NCBI GenBank assembly: GCA_900319225.1
Contig: ONNV01000001.1
Coordinates: forward strand, 160,663-224,662
Direction: 5' to 3'
DNA: 64,000 nucleotides
Origin: an uncultured Prevotellaceae bacterium
GTDB taxonomy: Bacteria > Bacteroidota > Bacteroidia > Bacteroidales > Bacteroidaceae
This document shows, one piece after another, positions 7,258-17,100 of this stretch. A program made the translations under genes and the position numbers. The notes under the pieces are model-generated. The model worked only from the letters and a program-made list of their open reading frames with translations. It ran no database searches and had not been told where the DNA came from. The number at the start of each line of letters is the position of its first letter. Position 1 is the stretch's first letter.

Positions 7258-10091
7258 GGGCGGTAGATGAATTTATGCCCGTCCTTTATGTAGACCTGAC
7301 CGGGTTGCGGGTTGGGTTCCGGCTTTCCAAGCAGATTATATATGACTCCTGATTTGCTGCGGGCTGCAAGTCTCCTTACAACAGTGATATTATCCCTGTC
7401 TGCCTTGTCATAACTGCTTAGGGTGTTGGCCTTTCCTATGCTGGGGCGGTTCATTACATATGACTTGTTGCCGCCGTCAGGGTAGAGTCCTACGCTCTGA
7501 TAGCCGGTATGGCTTGAATAGGTCAGGGTATCGGCCCATGAGTGGTCTCTTGCTGTGAGTACAACCACGCTGTTGTCCTTGTTGTCCAGCTTGAATGAGG
7601 CATGGATCTGTGTGCCATCCTCCTTGTCACACCATACTACCAGATGTCCGCCTGCGGGAATCACCGTACCCTGTGGCAGTGCATATTTCTCTGGGTTGGT
7701 GAGCTTGTCCGACAGGAACATGCCGCTTGCGTCATAGTCTGCGGATGTGGTGTTGTAGAGCTCAATCCAGTCATGCTTCTTGAATGCGTCATTTATGAAA
7801 ACGCTGTTAGAGGCGCTTATCTCATTTATCCTTACGGGGCGCTGTACTGTACTGTCGGCAACGAAACTGGCCATGAGATACTCATAAGACCTGCTTACCT
7901 GGTATTCTGCGCTGGTTGATACTATGTTGCCGTTACGGTCTTTCCAGCCGGTGAACGTGTATCCTACAGGTGCAGTGGCCTTGACCGTTGCAGGCAGGAA
8001 TACGTACCAAATGAACTTGTTGGTAGGTATGGGTGCTCCGTTGATGGTAAGCACGGCCTGTGGGATATTTGACGATATGTTTTTCTGGGCCTTTTTGGCT
8101 GTCGTGCCAAGTTGGGCCGATGGCCAATCAGTAAGCTGTTTGAACCTGTTTGACTTATAATCGTAGGTTATGGTGTTGCGGATAAGGTCCGCATCACGCT
8201 TGGGTGACTCTCCCTTGAACGCCATCTCTCTCTCAGCCCTTGCCTCCAACTCATCCACGATCTCCTTTACACGGTCAGTATCAAATATTGAGCCGATGGC
8301 AATGCAGAATGCGTCTATGAACTTACGGCGGAAAGAGTCATTACTTAACATGTTATGGAATAAGGTCACCATTGCTGATTTGTAGCCGGTCTGGTCACCC
8401 GTGTAATACTCCTCCGAGTCAAAGAATGAAAACGGATTCACGCTTGTAGCCTCATTTATTGCGCCGAACGCATGGTCCAGGTCAAATACCACAAAGCGGA
8501 ACCGTCCGTCGGTGCTGTTGCGGTGCGCCTTTATGTTGTTTCTGGGCCAGTCCTGGTTGTACAGAAACAGCTCTATGGCCATGTAGTTGGCAAACTCATC
8601 CACGTCAACAATCTGACAGATGCGGTTGTAGATGGATTCGTCGGCTGCATTGGCCGATAGGGTAACCCACTCATCCCACGGGTCACGGCTGCCCTCGGTA
8701 AGCACGAAACCTCCGTTGCCAAAGTTGTGGTCCAGTTTGAAACAATCCACCTCATCCTCATCAAATCCGTAGTTGGAGTATGCGTAGTCCTTATTGTTGG
8801 GCTCACGGATGTTGATGATGCCTTTATACACACCGTTTATGTAATGATGTACAGGCTGGTATGACTGGCAGTCCAGATTGAATCCGGAACGCAGTATTAT
8901 CTGCTGCAGGGCGGCATCCTTAAGTCTTGTGGTGTAGTTGTTGCCGCCGCTCCTCATCTTTAAGGATTTGTATTTGTTATAGGGCTTGTCCTCAAACGGC
9001 GTGAATCCGAAATAGGTGTTATAGCCGTATTTCTTCTTGGCGCCAATCTTGAACGGATGCGGATCATATGCGCGGCTGTATCGGCCCGACGGGGTAATCT
9101 CGGCCTCCTGGTTAAGTATCATGTTGCCGTTCACGTCAAAGATTTCAATATTCACGGAGCGGTCCCAGTCACGGTTCCAGTTGCAGAGATCCGTCTGTCC
9201 GTTGCCGGCCTTGCCGTGAGGGCCTTTTGCCCACATTCCGTAGCCGGATGACTCAAGACCTGCCTTATCGGTTACGATTGATACTACGGGTACACCGTAG
9301 TCGTTTGACGTTTTTATGAATGAACGGGTGGTGACAGGGCTGGGCAGCATGCCCTCCTTGTATAGACGGAAACGGTATATCTTGGTTCCTGATACTGTAA
9401 AGTTGCCGTCACTTGTCTTGGCCGTCTTGTCGGTAAGGAATGGGGTGGAACCGTTATCGGTGTAGTAGAGGGTGGCTCCGTCAGGTATGGTGACGGTAAA
9501 GCTGAGTGAGCCGGTAAAGATTCTGGAATCCATGCTTACCACAGGGGCCTCTAGCTGCTCAGTGGCAAACAGGCTGCCTGCGTTCGTGGCGCCCGGAGTA
9601 GGGGTGGATGTAAGGCCCCAGTCCTGTGATCCGTCGGTTACTCTGGCCAGCGATATGCGTGCTGGTATGACGCCATATGTAGCACTGCATACTACGCTGC
9701 CGTTTGGGCGGGCCAGAGTTACGGTGCCTCCGTCATAATCCAGACTCATGTCTATCTGCTGCATGCAGTAGTCATCCTGATGTCCGAACCATAAGGTCAG
9801 GAATCCACCGGCTTTCACAATGCGTGAGTAGCTGCCCAGCGGATACTGCCTGCTGTCGGCGGGGTCTGTACTCAGGTACCAGCCGCTGATGTCTATATCG
9901 GTACTGCCGGGATTGTAGAGCTCTATCCAACTTCCATAGTTGTATGAAGGGTCCAGGATCATGTCCAGATTGGCTGTCATGATCTCATTAAAGACCAAAG
10001 CCGGCTCTTGTGTAGAGTCGGCTTTTATACTGGTGGTCGGCAAGGCTGCTGTCGCCAGTAGCAGTAGCTTATACAAACTCCTGCAGCTCAT
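7254..10091 (-). CDS. Secreted lamin-tail / CotH-kinase domain protein
   Basis: 945 residues with a signal peptide (MSCRSLYKLLLLATAALPTTSIKA). Domains in order: lamin-tail domain (VFNEIMTANLDMILDPSYNYGSWIELYNPG, about 33-140), an Ig-like chitobiase-C-type domain (TLYYTDNGSTPF, about 190-260), a CotH-kinase-like domain (KYKSLKMRSGGNNYT to FRFVVFDLDHAFGA, about 300-640), a bacterial-repeat-like linker (PVGYTFTGWKDRNGN), a second lamin-tail domain (RINEISASNSVFINDAFKKHDWIELYN), and a C-terminal YNLLGKPEPNPQPGQVYIKDG anchor-like motif. CotH proteins phosphorylate secreted proteins in spore formers; the role in Bacteroidales is unknown. It starts 10 bases after rny ends, suggesting readthrough. 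Confidence 0.85.
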   Translation of the reverse strand: MSCRSLYKLLLLATAALPTTSIKADSTQEPALVFNEIMTANLDMILDPSYNYGSWIELYNPGSTDIDISGWYLSTDPADSRQYPLGSYSRIVKAGGFLTLWFGHQDDYCMQQIDMSLDYDGGTVTLARPNGSVVCSATYGVIPARISLARVTDGSQDWGLTSTPTPGATNAGSLFATEQLEAPVVSMDSRIFTGSLSFTVTIPDGATLYYTDNGSTPFLTDKTAKTSDGNFTVSGTKIYRFRLYKEGMLPSPVTTRSFIKTSNDYGVPVVSIVTDKAGLESSGYGMWAKGPHGKAGNGQTDLCNWNRDWDRSVNIEIFDVNGNMILNQEAEITPSGRYSRAYDPHPFKIGAKKKYGYNTYFGFTPFEDKPYNKYKSLKMRSGGNNYTTRLKDAALQQIILRSGFNLDCQSYQPVHHYINGVYKGIINIREPNNKDYAYSNYGFDEDEVDCFKLDHNFGNGGFVLTEGSRDPWDEWVTLSANAADESIYNRICQIVDVDEFANYMAIELFLYNQDWPRNNIKAHRNSTDGRFRFVVFDLDHAFGAINEATSVNPFSFFDSEEYYTGDQTGYKSAMVTLFHNMLSNDSFRRKFIDAFCIAIGSIFDTDRVKEIVDELEARAEREMAFKGESPKRDADLIRNTITYDYKSNRFKQLTDWPSAQLGTTAKKAQKNISSNIPQAVLTINGAPIPTNKFIWYVFLPATVKATAPVGYTFTGWKDRNGNIVSTSAEYQVSRSYEYLMASFVADSTVQRPVRINEISASNSVFINDAFKKHDWIELYNTTSADYDASGMFLSDKLTNPEKYALPQGTVIPAGGHLVVWCDKEDGTQIHASFKLDNKDNSVVVLTARDHSWADTLTYSSHTGYQSVGLYPDGGNKSYVMNRPSIGKANTLSSYDKADRDNITVVRRLAARSKSGVIYNLLGKPEPNPQPGQVYIKDGHKFIYRP

Positions 10092-10101
10092 ACCGTTGGA
10101 T

Positions 10102-11631
10102 TTATCGTGCGTAGTTTACGGCACGGGTTTCACGTATTACGGTAATCTTAACCTGACCGGGATAGGTCATCTCATTCTGGATCTTCTGTGCAATCTCAGC
10201 TGAGAGTTGCTCAGTCTGCTTGTCATCAATCTTGTCGGCACCTACAATCACGCGCAGCTCACGGCCGGCCTGGATGGCGTAGGTCTTGGTGACACCGGGA
10301 TAGGAGAGGGCAATCTTCTCAAGGTCATTCAGACGCTTGATGTATGCCTCTACAATCTCACGGCGGGCACCGGGACGTGCACCTGAGATGGCATCGCAGA
10401 TCTGTACGATGGGAGCTATGAGGCTGGTCATCTCAATCTCCTCATGGTGAGCACCGATGGCGTTGCAGATATCGGGTTTCTCCTTGAACTTCTCAGCCAG
10501 GTGCATACCGTACTCGGCGTGTGCCATCTCGGTCTCCTCATCGGGCACCTTACCTATATCATGAAGCAGACCGGCACGCTTGGCCTTCTTGGGGTTGAGA
10601 CCCAGCTCTGCGGCCATGACGGCGCAAAGGTTTGCAGTCTCACGTGCATGCTGCAGCAGGTTCTGTCCGTATGATGAACGGTATTTCATCTTACCGATAA
10701 GGCGGATGAGCTCAGGATGCAGACCGTGGATACCCAGGTCAATGGTGGTGCGTTTACCGGTCTCGATGATCTCATCCTCAACTTGTTTCTGTACCTTGGC
10801 AACAACCTCCTCGATACGGGCGGGATGGATACGGCCGTCGGCTACCAGCTGATGCAGGGCCAGACGGGCAATCTCACGGCGAACGGGGTCGAAGGCTGAT
10901 ATTACGATAGCCTCGGGGGTGTCATCAACCACGATCTCAACGCCGCAGGCGGCCTCGATTGCACGGATGTTACGTCCCTCACGGCCTATGATTCGGCCCT
11001 TCATCTCATCGTTCTCAATGTGGAATACGGTAACAGAGTTCTCAATGGCGGTCTCAGTACCTATTCTCTGTATGGTCTGGATGACAATCTTCTTGGCCTC
11101 CTTGGTGGCGGTCATCTTGGCGTCATCCATAATCTCGTTGATATATGATGCAGCCTCTGTCTTGGCCTCCTCCTTGAGTGACTCTACAAGGCGGTTCTTG
11201 GCCTCCTCGGCTGACAGACCGCTTATTACCTCAAGCTTTTCACGCTCCTGCATCTGGAGTTTCTCAAGCTCCTCCTTCTTGTCCTCAATTACTGACATCT
11301 GGGCCTCCAGGTTCTCGCGTACTGCATCGGCCTCCTGATGTTTGCGCTGCAGGTCTCCCTGACGCTGGTTGAGCTGCATCTCTTTCTGACGCAGGCGGTT
11401 CTCATTCTGCTGCAGTTTCTGGTCACGCTGCTGTACCTCCTTTTCAAGTTCTGCCTTTTTATTGAGGAATTTCTCCTTTACCTCCAGCAGCTTGTCGCGC
11501 TTTATGGCCTCTGCCTGATTCTCCGCCTCCTCCAGACGACTCTGGACTTTCTTATTTAATTTGCTGTTTGACAGGATGTAAGCAACTACTGCACCTACAG
11601 CCAATCCAATGATTAGAAAAATGTATTCCAT
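10102..11631 (-). CDS. rny: Ribonuclease Y
   Basis: 509 residues. One N-terminal membrane helix ([19 protein letters not shown]), a long coiled coil (about 25-195), a KH RNA-binding domain ([22 protein letters not shown] then [12 protein letters not shown], about 205-270) and an HD nuclease domain with [12 protein letters not shown] near 350 and GAHHEE near 390. Length and order are standard for this membrane-anchored endonuclease that starts mRNA decay. It lies downstream of zapA with a 118-base gap that holds a structured RNA candidate. Confidence 0.95.
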   Translation of the reverse strand: MEYIFLIIGLAVGAVVAYILSNSKLNKKVQSRLEEAENQAEAIKRDKLLEVKEKFLNKKAELEKEVQQRDQKLQQNENRLRQKEMQLNQRQGDLQRKHQEADAVRENLEAQMSVIEDKKEELEKLQMQEREKLEVISGLSAEEAKNRLVESLKEEAKTEAASYINEIMDDAKMTATKEAKKIVIQTIQRIGTETAIENSVTVFHIENDEMKGRIIGREGRNIRAIEAACGVEIVVDDTPEAIVISAFDPVRREIARLALHQLVADGRIHPARIEEVVAKVQKQVEDEIIETGKRTTIDLGIHGLHPELIRLIGKMKYRSSYGQNLLQHARETANLCAVMAAELGLNPKKAKRAGLLHDIGKVPDEETEMAHAEYGMHLAEKFKEKPDICNAIGAHHEEIEMTSLIAPIVQICDAISGARPGARREIVEAYIKRLNDLEKIALSYPGVTKTYAIQAGRELRVIVGADKIDDKQTEQLSAEIAQKIQNEMTYPGQVKITVIRETRAVNYAR

Positions 11632-11664
11632 ATATGTCCTCCCTTTTATGATGTATATATAAAA

Positions 11665-11719
11665 CGCACTGCCCTGCTACGGAAGGATTGGGAGACCACC
11701 CTTCTGACAGGAAAGTGCG
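11665..11719 (-). ncRNA. Structured RNA candidate between zapA and rny
   Basis: On the minus strand CGCACT and AGTGCG form an outer stem, CCTG/CAGG a second helix and GAAGG/CCTTC an inner helix, giving a 55-base interrupted hairpin in a 118-base intergenic space. No T run follows, so it is not an ordinary terminator. It could be an RNase Y processing site or rny leader, or part of a 6S-like RNA (zapA is next to 6S RNA in Proteobacteria), but the hairpin is short for 6S. Confidence 0.4.
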
Positions 11720-11749
11720 CGTAAACCTCAAATTTGATTTTGTCTGGAA

Positions 11750-12070
11750 TCACTCCGCAGGCTGATCGCCTTCAACGCCCAGGATGGAGTCAAGCTCCTT
11801 GTCCAACAGCCTGATCTTATCCTTATACGGAGCCGTATCATTGAAATTCTCCCACATGATATTGACCATCGATATATGCACGGCGGCCATCACGTAGTAT
11901 TTCTCCTCGCTCAACTGCGGATAACGCTCGCGGTATCTGTTGAGCTTATCATTGATACGTCTGGCAGCTTCACGATACAGTCCCTCATCTTTTCTGCGTA
12001 TTGTAAGAGGGTAGTATGTTCCGCCTACCATCAGCTTGATTTCAAACAAATCATCCATTGCCTCTGCCAT
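11750..12070 (-). CDS. zapA: Cell division protein ZapA
   Basis: 106 residues. The N-terminal dimer head reads FEIKLMVGGTYYPLTIRRKDEGLYREAARRINDKLNRYRERYPQ in the full sequence, with the ZapA-typical IxxxxYPL and EExxxRxAAxxIN pattern, then a C-terminal helix for the coiled coil. ZapA crosslinks FtsZ filaments at midcell. The gene starts four bases after the upstream coiled-coil gene, and the pair precedes rny. Confidence 0.85.
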   Translation of the reverse strand: MAEAMDDLFEIKLMVGGTYYPLTIRRKDEGLYREAARRINDKLNRYRERYPQLSEEKYYVMAAVHISMVNIMWENFNDTAPYKDKIRLLDKELDSILGVEGDQPAE

Positions 12071-12074
12071 AAAT

Positions 12075-12368
12075 CTACACGTTTAAGAGTTTGATGCAAT
12101 GGTCTATCTCGCGCACCAGTCCTGATACTCTACGTTTGGTGTCATCTATGTCATGACCCGAAACCTCAAGAACTTTAGACCGTTTCAAATTCTGGTAGGA
12201 CTCTTTCAACTGCGTGAGTTCCTGATTCAGACGGTTTATCTCCTCATCCTTGGCATCCAGCTGGCTGCGAAGGTCTGAGTTGCTGCATTTTACAGTATCA
12301 TAGAGATCCACAAGCTTGCGGATCTTACCCTCAAACTGCTCAATGAGCTTTGAATCATCCTCTGTCAT
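12075..12368 (-). CDS. Small coiled-coil protein, probable ZapA partner
   Basis: 97 residues, almost entirely heptad-rich helix (LRSQLDAKDEEINRLNQELT and following), with a short C-terminal segment TKRRVSGLVREIDHCIKLL. This arrangement of a small coiled-coil protein directly before zapA is common in Bacteroidota and the product is often taken as a ZapB-like division factor. That function is inferred from position and shape, not from sequence identity to ZapB. First gene of the zapA-rny run. Confidence 0.65.
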   Translation of the reverse strand: MTEDDSKLIEQFEGKIRKLVDLYDTVKCSNSDLRSQLDAKDEEINRLNQELTQLKESYQNLKRSKVLEVSGHDIDDTKRRVSGLVREIDHCIKLLNV

Positions 12369-12398
12369 GAAATGACTGACCTATCAGTATTTGATGTA

Positions 12399-12406
12399 CA
12401 AATATA
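12399..12406 (-). promoter_or_regulatory. minus-7 promoter element for the zapA-rny run
   Basis: TATATTTG on the minus strand, 30 bases upstream of the ATG at 12368. Confidence 0.65.
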
Positions 12407-12446
12407 CTCAAAAATGTTTTAAAAAATAAAACCAGCGGACTGATTT

Positions 12447-13100
12447 TTATCTGTTTTTGAGCATTTCCCTGGCTGCCTCCAGATCCTCCTTCTTGCGCGG
12501 CTCCTTCTTGGCCAGTATCAGGGTGTTGAACGCATACTCTGTCATCCAGGCCTCAGAGAAACCCAGGTGCTGCTGGTACTGACGGATGCTGAACACAGTC
12601 TTGTAGCTGGCCTCATCCTTCCAGGTGTTGTTGGTCATTACCTTGTGTACGGCGTCCTGTGTCATGGTCTTGAGGGCACCGCGCATAAAGCTGGGAACGC
12701 GGAACTTCCACTTGAGGATTGTGCCCACCTGCATCATCAGGTCTGAGCTGAATCCCTGGAACTGGAACATGAACGGCTGTAGCATGTTCACGTTGCGGCA
12801 GTTCTTGCGTATGCATGCGTCAATCTCCTTGAAAAAGCCGTCTGAGATACCGTACATCTGACCCATCATCTTCTTGCAACGTGCCTTCTCAGCTACGCCA
12901 AGCTTGTTTCCCTGAGTCTGTATCTTCAGACCGCGCTTGAATGTGGCCAGGTCCGGGAGCATATTAATATTGGTGATGCCCAGGTTACCGGCTATCTCTG
13001 CCTGCAGATAAACGCGGATGAGAGTCATAAAGTCCTCCATTCCACCGACGTTTTCCACCTCTTCTTTTTTCTTTCCGAATAGTTTGCTCAGTAAGCCCAT
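12447..13100 (-). CDS. Conserved hypothetical cytoplasmic protein
   Basis: 217 residues, not recognised at family level. It starts MGLLSKLFGKKKEE, a basic amphipathic opening without a signal peptide, then a mostly helical body with several short hydrophobic/aromatic stretches (NMLQPFMFQFQGFSSDLMMQ, WKFRVPSFMRGA, FSEAWMTEYAFNTLILA) and a charged end (KKEPRKKEDLEAAREMLKNR). Basic residues are abundant. The gene stands alone between the divergent gapA and the zapA run and has no recognised promoter element. Its coding-quality codon use and lack of frame breaks support a real gene. Confidence 0.7.
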   Translation of the reverse strand: MGLLSKLFGKKKEEVENVGGMEDFMTLIRVYLQAEIAGNLGITNINMLPDLATFKRGLKIQTQGNKLGVAEKARCKKMMGQMYGISDGFFKEIDACIRKNCRNVNMLQPFMFQFQGFSSDLMMQVGTILKWKFRVPSFMRGALKTMTQDAVHKVMTNNTWKDEASYKTVFSIRQYQQHLGFSEAWMTEYAFNTLILAKKEPRKKEDLEAAREMLKNR

Positions 13101-13146
13101 ATTCTAATACCTTATTTTCTTAAACTTTTTAACCTTAATAGTTCCG

Positions 13147-13154
13147 TAATTTTG
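13147..13154 (+). promoter_or_regulatory. Upstream tandem promoter element for gapA
   Basis: TAATTTTGCGC, repeated with exactly 30-base spacing at 13177. This outer copy is 88 bases from the gapA ATG. Confidence 0.5.
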
Positions 13155-13176
13155 CGCGAAAGTAAAAAGAATTTCT

Positions 13177-13184
13177 TAATTTTG
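13177..13184 (+). promoter_or_regulatory. minus-7 promoter element for gapA
   Basis: TAATTTTG, 58 bases before the ATG, leaving a leader that contains AAGGAGAAAGAG and an A-rich stretch typical of strongly translated Bacteroidota genes. Confidence 0.7.
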
Positions 13185-13215
13185 CGCCGTTTTTAAGGAG
13201 AAAGAGAATTTCTAG

Positions 13216-14241
<1,026 letters not shown>

Positions 14242-14263
14242 GAATCATAATCACTCAATAAGA

Positions 14264-14296
14264 AAAATCCTCGCAGCAATGCGGGGATTTTTTTTT
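14264..14296 (+). terminator. Rho-independent terminator of gapA
   Basis: AATCCTCGCA / TGCGGGGATT stem with a GCAA tetraloop, followed by nine or more T. Its T tail overlaps the start of the next promoter element. Confidence 0.92.
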
Positions 14297-14303
14297 ATCT
14301 TTG
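14296..14303 (+). promoter_or_regulatory. minus-7 promoter element for miaA
   Basis: TATCTTTG immediately after the gapA terminator T run and 10 bases before the miaA ATG; gives a very short leader. Confidence 0.65.
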
Positions 14304-14313
14304 GCATCAGTAT

Positions 14314-15231
14314 ATGGGTAAGTATGACCTTATAACAGTGCTTGGTCCCACGGCCTGCGGCAAAACGCGCCTGGCTGTGGCTCTGGCTGACCGTATAGGC
14401 GGTGAGATCCTCAGCGCCGACAGCCGTCAGGTTTACCGCGGTATGGATATCGGCACCGGAAAGGACCTGGCCGATTATGAGATAAACGGTCACCGTATAC
14501 CTTACCACCTTATAGATATTGCGGAGCCCGGAAGCAAATACAATGTATATGAGTTCCAGGGTGATTTCCTCAAGGCTTACCGTGATGTAACGGAGCGCGG
14601 CGTGCAGCCCATAATGTGCGGTGGAACGGGACTTTATCTGGAATCCGTGCTGCGCGGATACCGCCTGATTCCGGTGCCTGAGAACCCGGAGCTGCGCCGG
14701 TCGCTTGAGGGCAAGACGCTGGCAGAGCTTACCGAGATTCTCAAAGGCTATAAGACACTGCACAACACTACCGATGTGGATACCACAAAGCGTGCCATCC
14801 GTGCCATTGAGATAGAGGAGTGCTACCGCAATACTCCGGTCGAAGCGGGAAAATTCCCCGATATAAAGAGCCTTAACATAGGTATAGACATAAGCCGTGA
14901 CATGAGGCGTGACCTGATTAGCAGCCGCCTTGAGAAACGAATCAATGAGGGTATGGTAGATGAGATAAAAGGGCTTTTGGCCCGCGGCATCCCTGCCGAA
15001 GACCTTATCTATTATGGCCTTGAGTACAAGTATGTCACACTCTATGTTACCGGGCAACTGGAGTATAAGTATCTGCTGCAGGAGCTGGAGGTGGCAATCC
15101 ACCAGTTTGCAAAGCGCCAGATGACCTGGTTCCGCGGTATGGAACGCCGTGGCATAAAGATTGAGTGGATACCTTTTGAGTGGTCCATGCAGGATAAGGT
15201 GGACCGTATTGTTGAACTAATGCAAGAATGA
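14314..15231 (+). CDS. miaA: tRNA dimethylallyltransferase
   Basis: 305 residues. P-loop GPTACGKT at 11-18, SADSRQVYRGMDIGTGK and the GGTGLYLESVL segment are diagnostic. The enzyme adds the isopentenyl group to A37 of tRNAs reading UNN codons. It heads a run with the diacylglycerol kinase-like gene (4-base gap) and kdsA (6-base gap). Confidence 0.95.
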   Translation: MGKYDLITVLGPTACGKTRLAVALADRIGGEILSADSRQVYRGMDIGTGKDLADYEINGHRIPYHLIDIAEPGSKYNVYEFQGDFLKAYRDVTERGVQPIMCGGTGLYLESVLRGYRLIPVPENPELRRSLEGKTLAELTEILKGYKTLHNTTDVDTTKRAIRAIEIEECYRNTPVEAGKFPDIKSLNIGIDISRDMRRDLISSRLEKRINEGMVDEIKGLLARGIPAEDLIYYGLEYKYVTLYVTGQLEYKYLLQELEVAIHQFAKRQMTWFRGMERRGIKIEWIPFEWSMQDKVDRIVELMQE

Positions 15232-15235
15232 GAAT

Positions 15236-16159
15236 ATGACAGATGATTCTGAAAGATGGGGAATAGTATATGTACCCCGTGCCGGTGTAAGCAACTCGCT
15301 TAAGCGCTGGAATCAGATAAGGGAGTATCTGGAGTTCCGTAAGGTAAAGTATGACGTGGTTCAGTCAGGCGGTGAGGGCTCAATAGAGCGCATCACCCGT
15401 ATGCTGATTGACAGCGGACACCAGACAATAGTCATTGTGGGCGGTGACGAGGCTCTCAACGATGCCATCAACGCCATCATGTTCTCACCCCGTGAGGTGC
15501 GTCAGAACCTCTGTCTGGGTATAGTGCCCAACGGTATCGGTAATGACTTTGCCAGCTTCTGGGGGCTTGAGGTTGACGATTACAAGAAGGCCATACACAG
15601 CATAATAGAACGCCGTACCAAGAAGATCGATGTGGGATACTGCTCATATCAGGATGAGGGTTCGGAGCGTGTGCGTTATTTCCTTATGTCGGTAAACATA
15701 GGTCTGGGTGCCCAGGCAATACGTCTGTCTGATATCTGCAAGCGGTTCGGCAAGAAGAATCCGGCATATCTGATAGCCATATTCAGCCTCTTTAAGGAGC
15801 GCAAGCAGTACAAGATGCGTATCAAGGTCAACAGCGAGGAGATAAGTGACAAGATAATGACCATCTGTATAGGTAACTCACGCGGTTACGGTATGACACC
15901 GAGTGCAGTACCGTATAACGGCTGGCTGGATTTGTCGGTCGTTTACAGACCCAGGTTCTGGCAGACCATACGCGGACTCTACATGATCCTGCATAACCAG
16001 TTCCTGAATCATGAGCAGGTCCGTCCTTACCGTACCAAGCAGATTGAGATTCTGGATGCCGACGGCACTCTTACATGTATAGACGGCCGTACGCTGAACC
16101 ATACATTCCCGCTCAAGGTATCTCTGGAGCCGGCAGTCATTAACTTTATAATTCCCTGA
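15236..16159 (+). CDS. Diacylglycerol kinase-family lipid kinase
   Basis: 307 residues. The DAGK catalytic pattern is present: IVGGDEALNDAINAI (GGDGT-like loop with E-A in place of G-T), GIVPNGIGNDFASFWG (the PxGxGNDFA motif) and a C-terminal beta-sandwich domain. Such enzymes phosphorylate diacylglycerol or related lipids at the membrane. Note that the usual GGDGT reads GGDEA here, a substitution shared by some Bacteroidota members; activity is likely but substrate is unknown. Co-transcribed with miaA and kdsA. Confidence 0.85.
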   Translation: MTDDSERWGIVYVPRAGVSNSLKRWNQIREYLEFRKVKYDVVQSGGEGSIERITRMLIDSGHQTIVIVGGDEALNDAINAIMFSPREVRQNLCLGIVPNGIGNDFASFWGLEVDDYKKAIHSIIERRTKKIDVGYCSYQDEGSERVRYFLMSVNIGLGAQAIRLSDICKRFGKKNPAYLIAIFSLFKERKQYKMRIKVNSEEISDKIMTICIGNSRGYGMTPSAVPYNGWLDLSVVYRPRFWQTIRGLYMILHNQFLNHEQVRPYRTKQIEILDADGTLTCIDGRTLNHTFPLKVSLEPAVINFIIP

Positions 16160-16165
16160 TAGCAT

Positions 16166-16957
16166 ATGTCACTCTTTAAGGATTCCAGTAACTTTTTCCT
16201 GTTGGCAGGCCCTTGCGTGATAGAAGGCGAGGATATGGCCATGCGTATTGCCGATAAATGCGTAAACATAACATCCCGTCTGGACATTCCGTATGCATTC
16301 AAGGGATCGTTCAAGAAAGCTAACCGTTCACGCATCGATTCATTCACCGGAATAGGCGATGAAAAGGCGTTAAAGATACTTGCCCGTGTGCGCAAGGAGT
16401 TCGGTATTCCGGTAGTGACCGATATACACCGTGAGGAGGATGCAGTAATGGCTGCAGAGTATGTGGATATACTGCAGATACCGGCTTTCCTCTGCCGTCA
16501 GACAGACCTGCTGGTTGCTGCAGCACGTACCGGCAAGACCGTCAATATCAAGAAAGGTCAGTTCCTTGCTCCCGATGCCATGCAGTTCGCAGCCCAGAAG
16601 GTGGCCGATGCAGGTAACAAGAACATTATGCTGACTGAGCGCGGCACCACATTCGGATATCAGGACCTTGTGGTTGATTTCCGCGGCATTCCTGAGATGC
16701 AGCGTTTTGGCTATCCGGTAGTTGTGGACTGCACCCATTCCCTGCAGCGTCCCAACCAGACCAGTGGCGTTACCGGCGGACAGCCTGAACTCATAGAGAC
16801 CATTTCCAAAGCAGCTGTGGCAGTAGGTGCCGACGGCCTTTTCATGGAGACTCATGAGAATCCGGCAGAGGCTAAGAGTGACGGAGCCAACATGCTTCCG
16901 CTTGACCTTCTGGAGGGTCTGCTCACAAAACTGGTTCGCATTCGCGCAGCCCTGTGA
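16166..16957 (+). CDS. kdsA: 3-deoxy-8-phosphooctulonate (Kdo8P) synthase
   Basis: 263 residues. LAGPCVIEGEDMAMRIA, the FKGSFKKANRSR substrate loop, VVTDIHREEDA, KKGQFLAP and TERGTTFGY match KdsA throughout. Condenses phosphoenolpyruvate with arabinose-5-phosphate in the first committed step toward Kdo of lipid A/LPS, fitting a Gram-negative host. Last gene of the miaA run. Confidence 0.95.
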   Translation: MSLFKDSSNFFLLAGPCVIEGEDMAMRIADKCVNITSRLDIPYAFKGSFKKANRSRIDSFTGIGDEKALKILARVRKEFGIPVVTDIHREEDAVMAAEYVDILQIPAFLCRQTDLLVAAARTGKTVNIKKGQFLAPDAMQFAAQKVADAGNKNIMLTERGTTFGYQDLVVDFRGIPEMQRFGYPVVVDCTHSLQRPNQTSGVTGGQPELIETISKAAVAVGADGLFMETHENPAEAKSDGANMLPLDLLEGLLTKLVRIRAAL

Positions 16958-17002
16958 TGCTTTTTTTAACAATGTAATTCACGTAAGTTTGTGAAAATAA
17001 GG

Positions 17003-17010
17003 TATCTTTG
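17003..17010 (+). promoter_or_regulatory. minus-7 promoter element for the large lipoprotein gene
   Basis: TATCTTTG, 90 bases before the ATG at 17101. A second TAnnTTTG match (TAAGTTTG) lies at 16984-16991. Confidence 0.6.
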
Positions 17011-17100
17011 CAATCAAAAGGAATAATAATACGGTTATTCCTCATTTTGGATAGCATTCGGATGACCGTATGATTTTATAGTAAAAAGGACTGATTGATT

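Noticed and set aside
8459-8665. Small plus-strand frames inside the lamin-tail/CotH gene
   Set aside because: They are shadows of a well-supported 945-residue gene on the minus strand.
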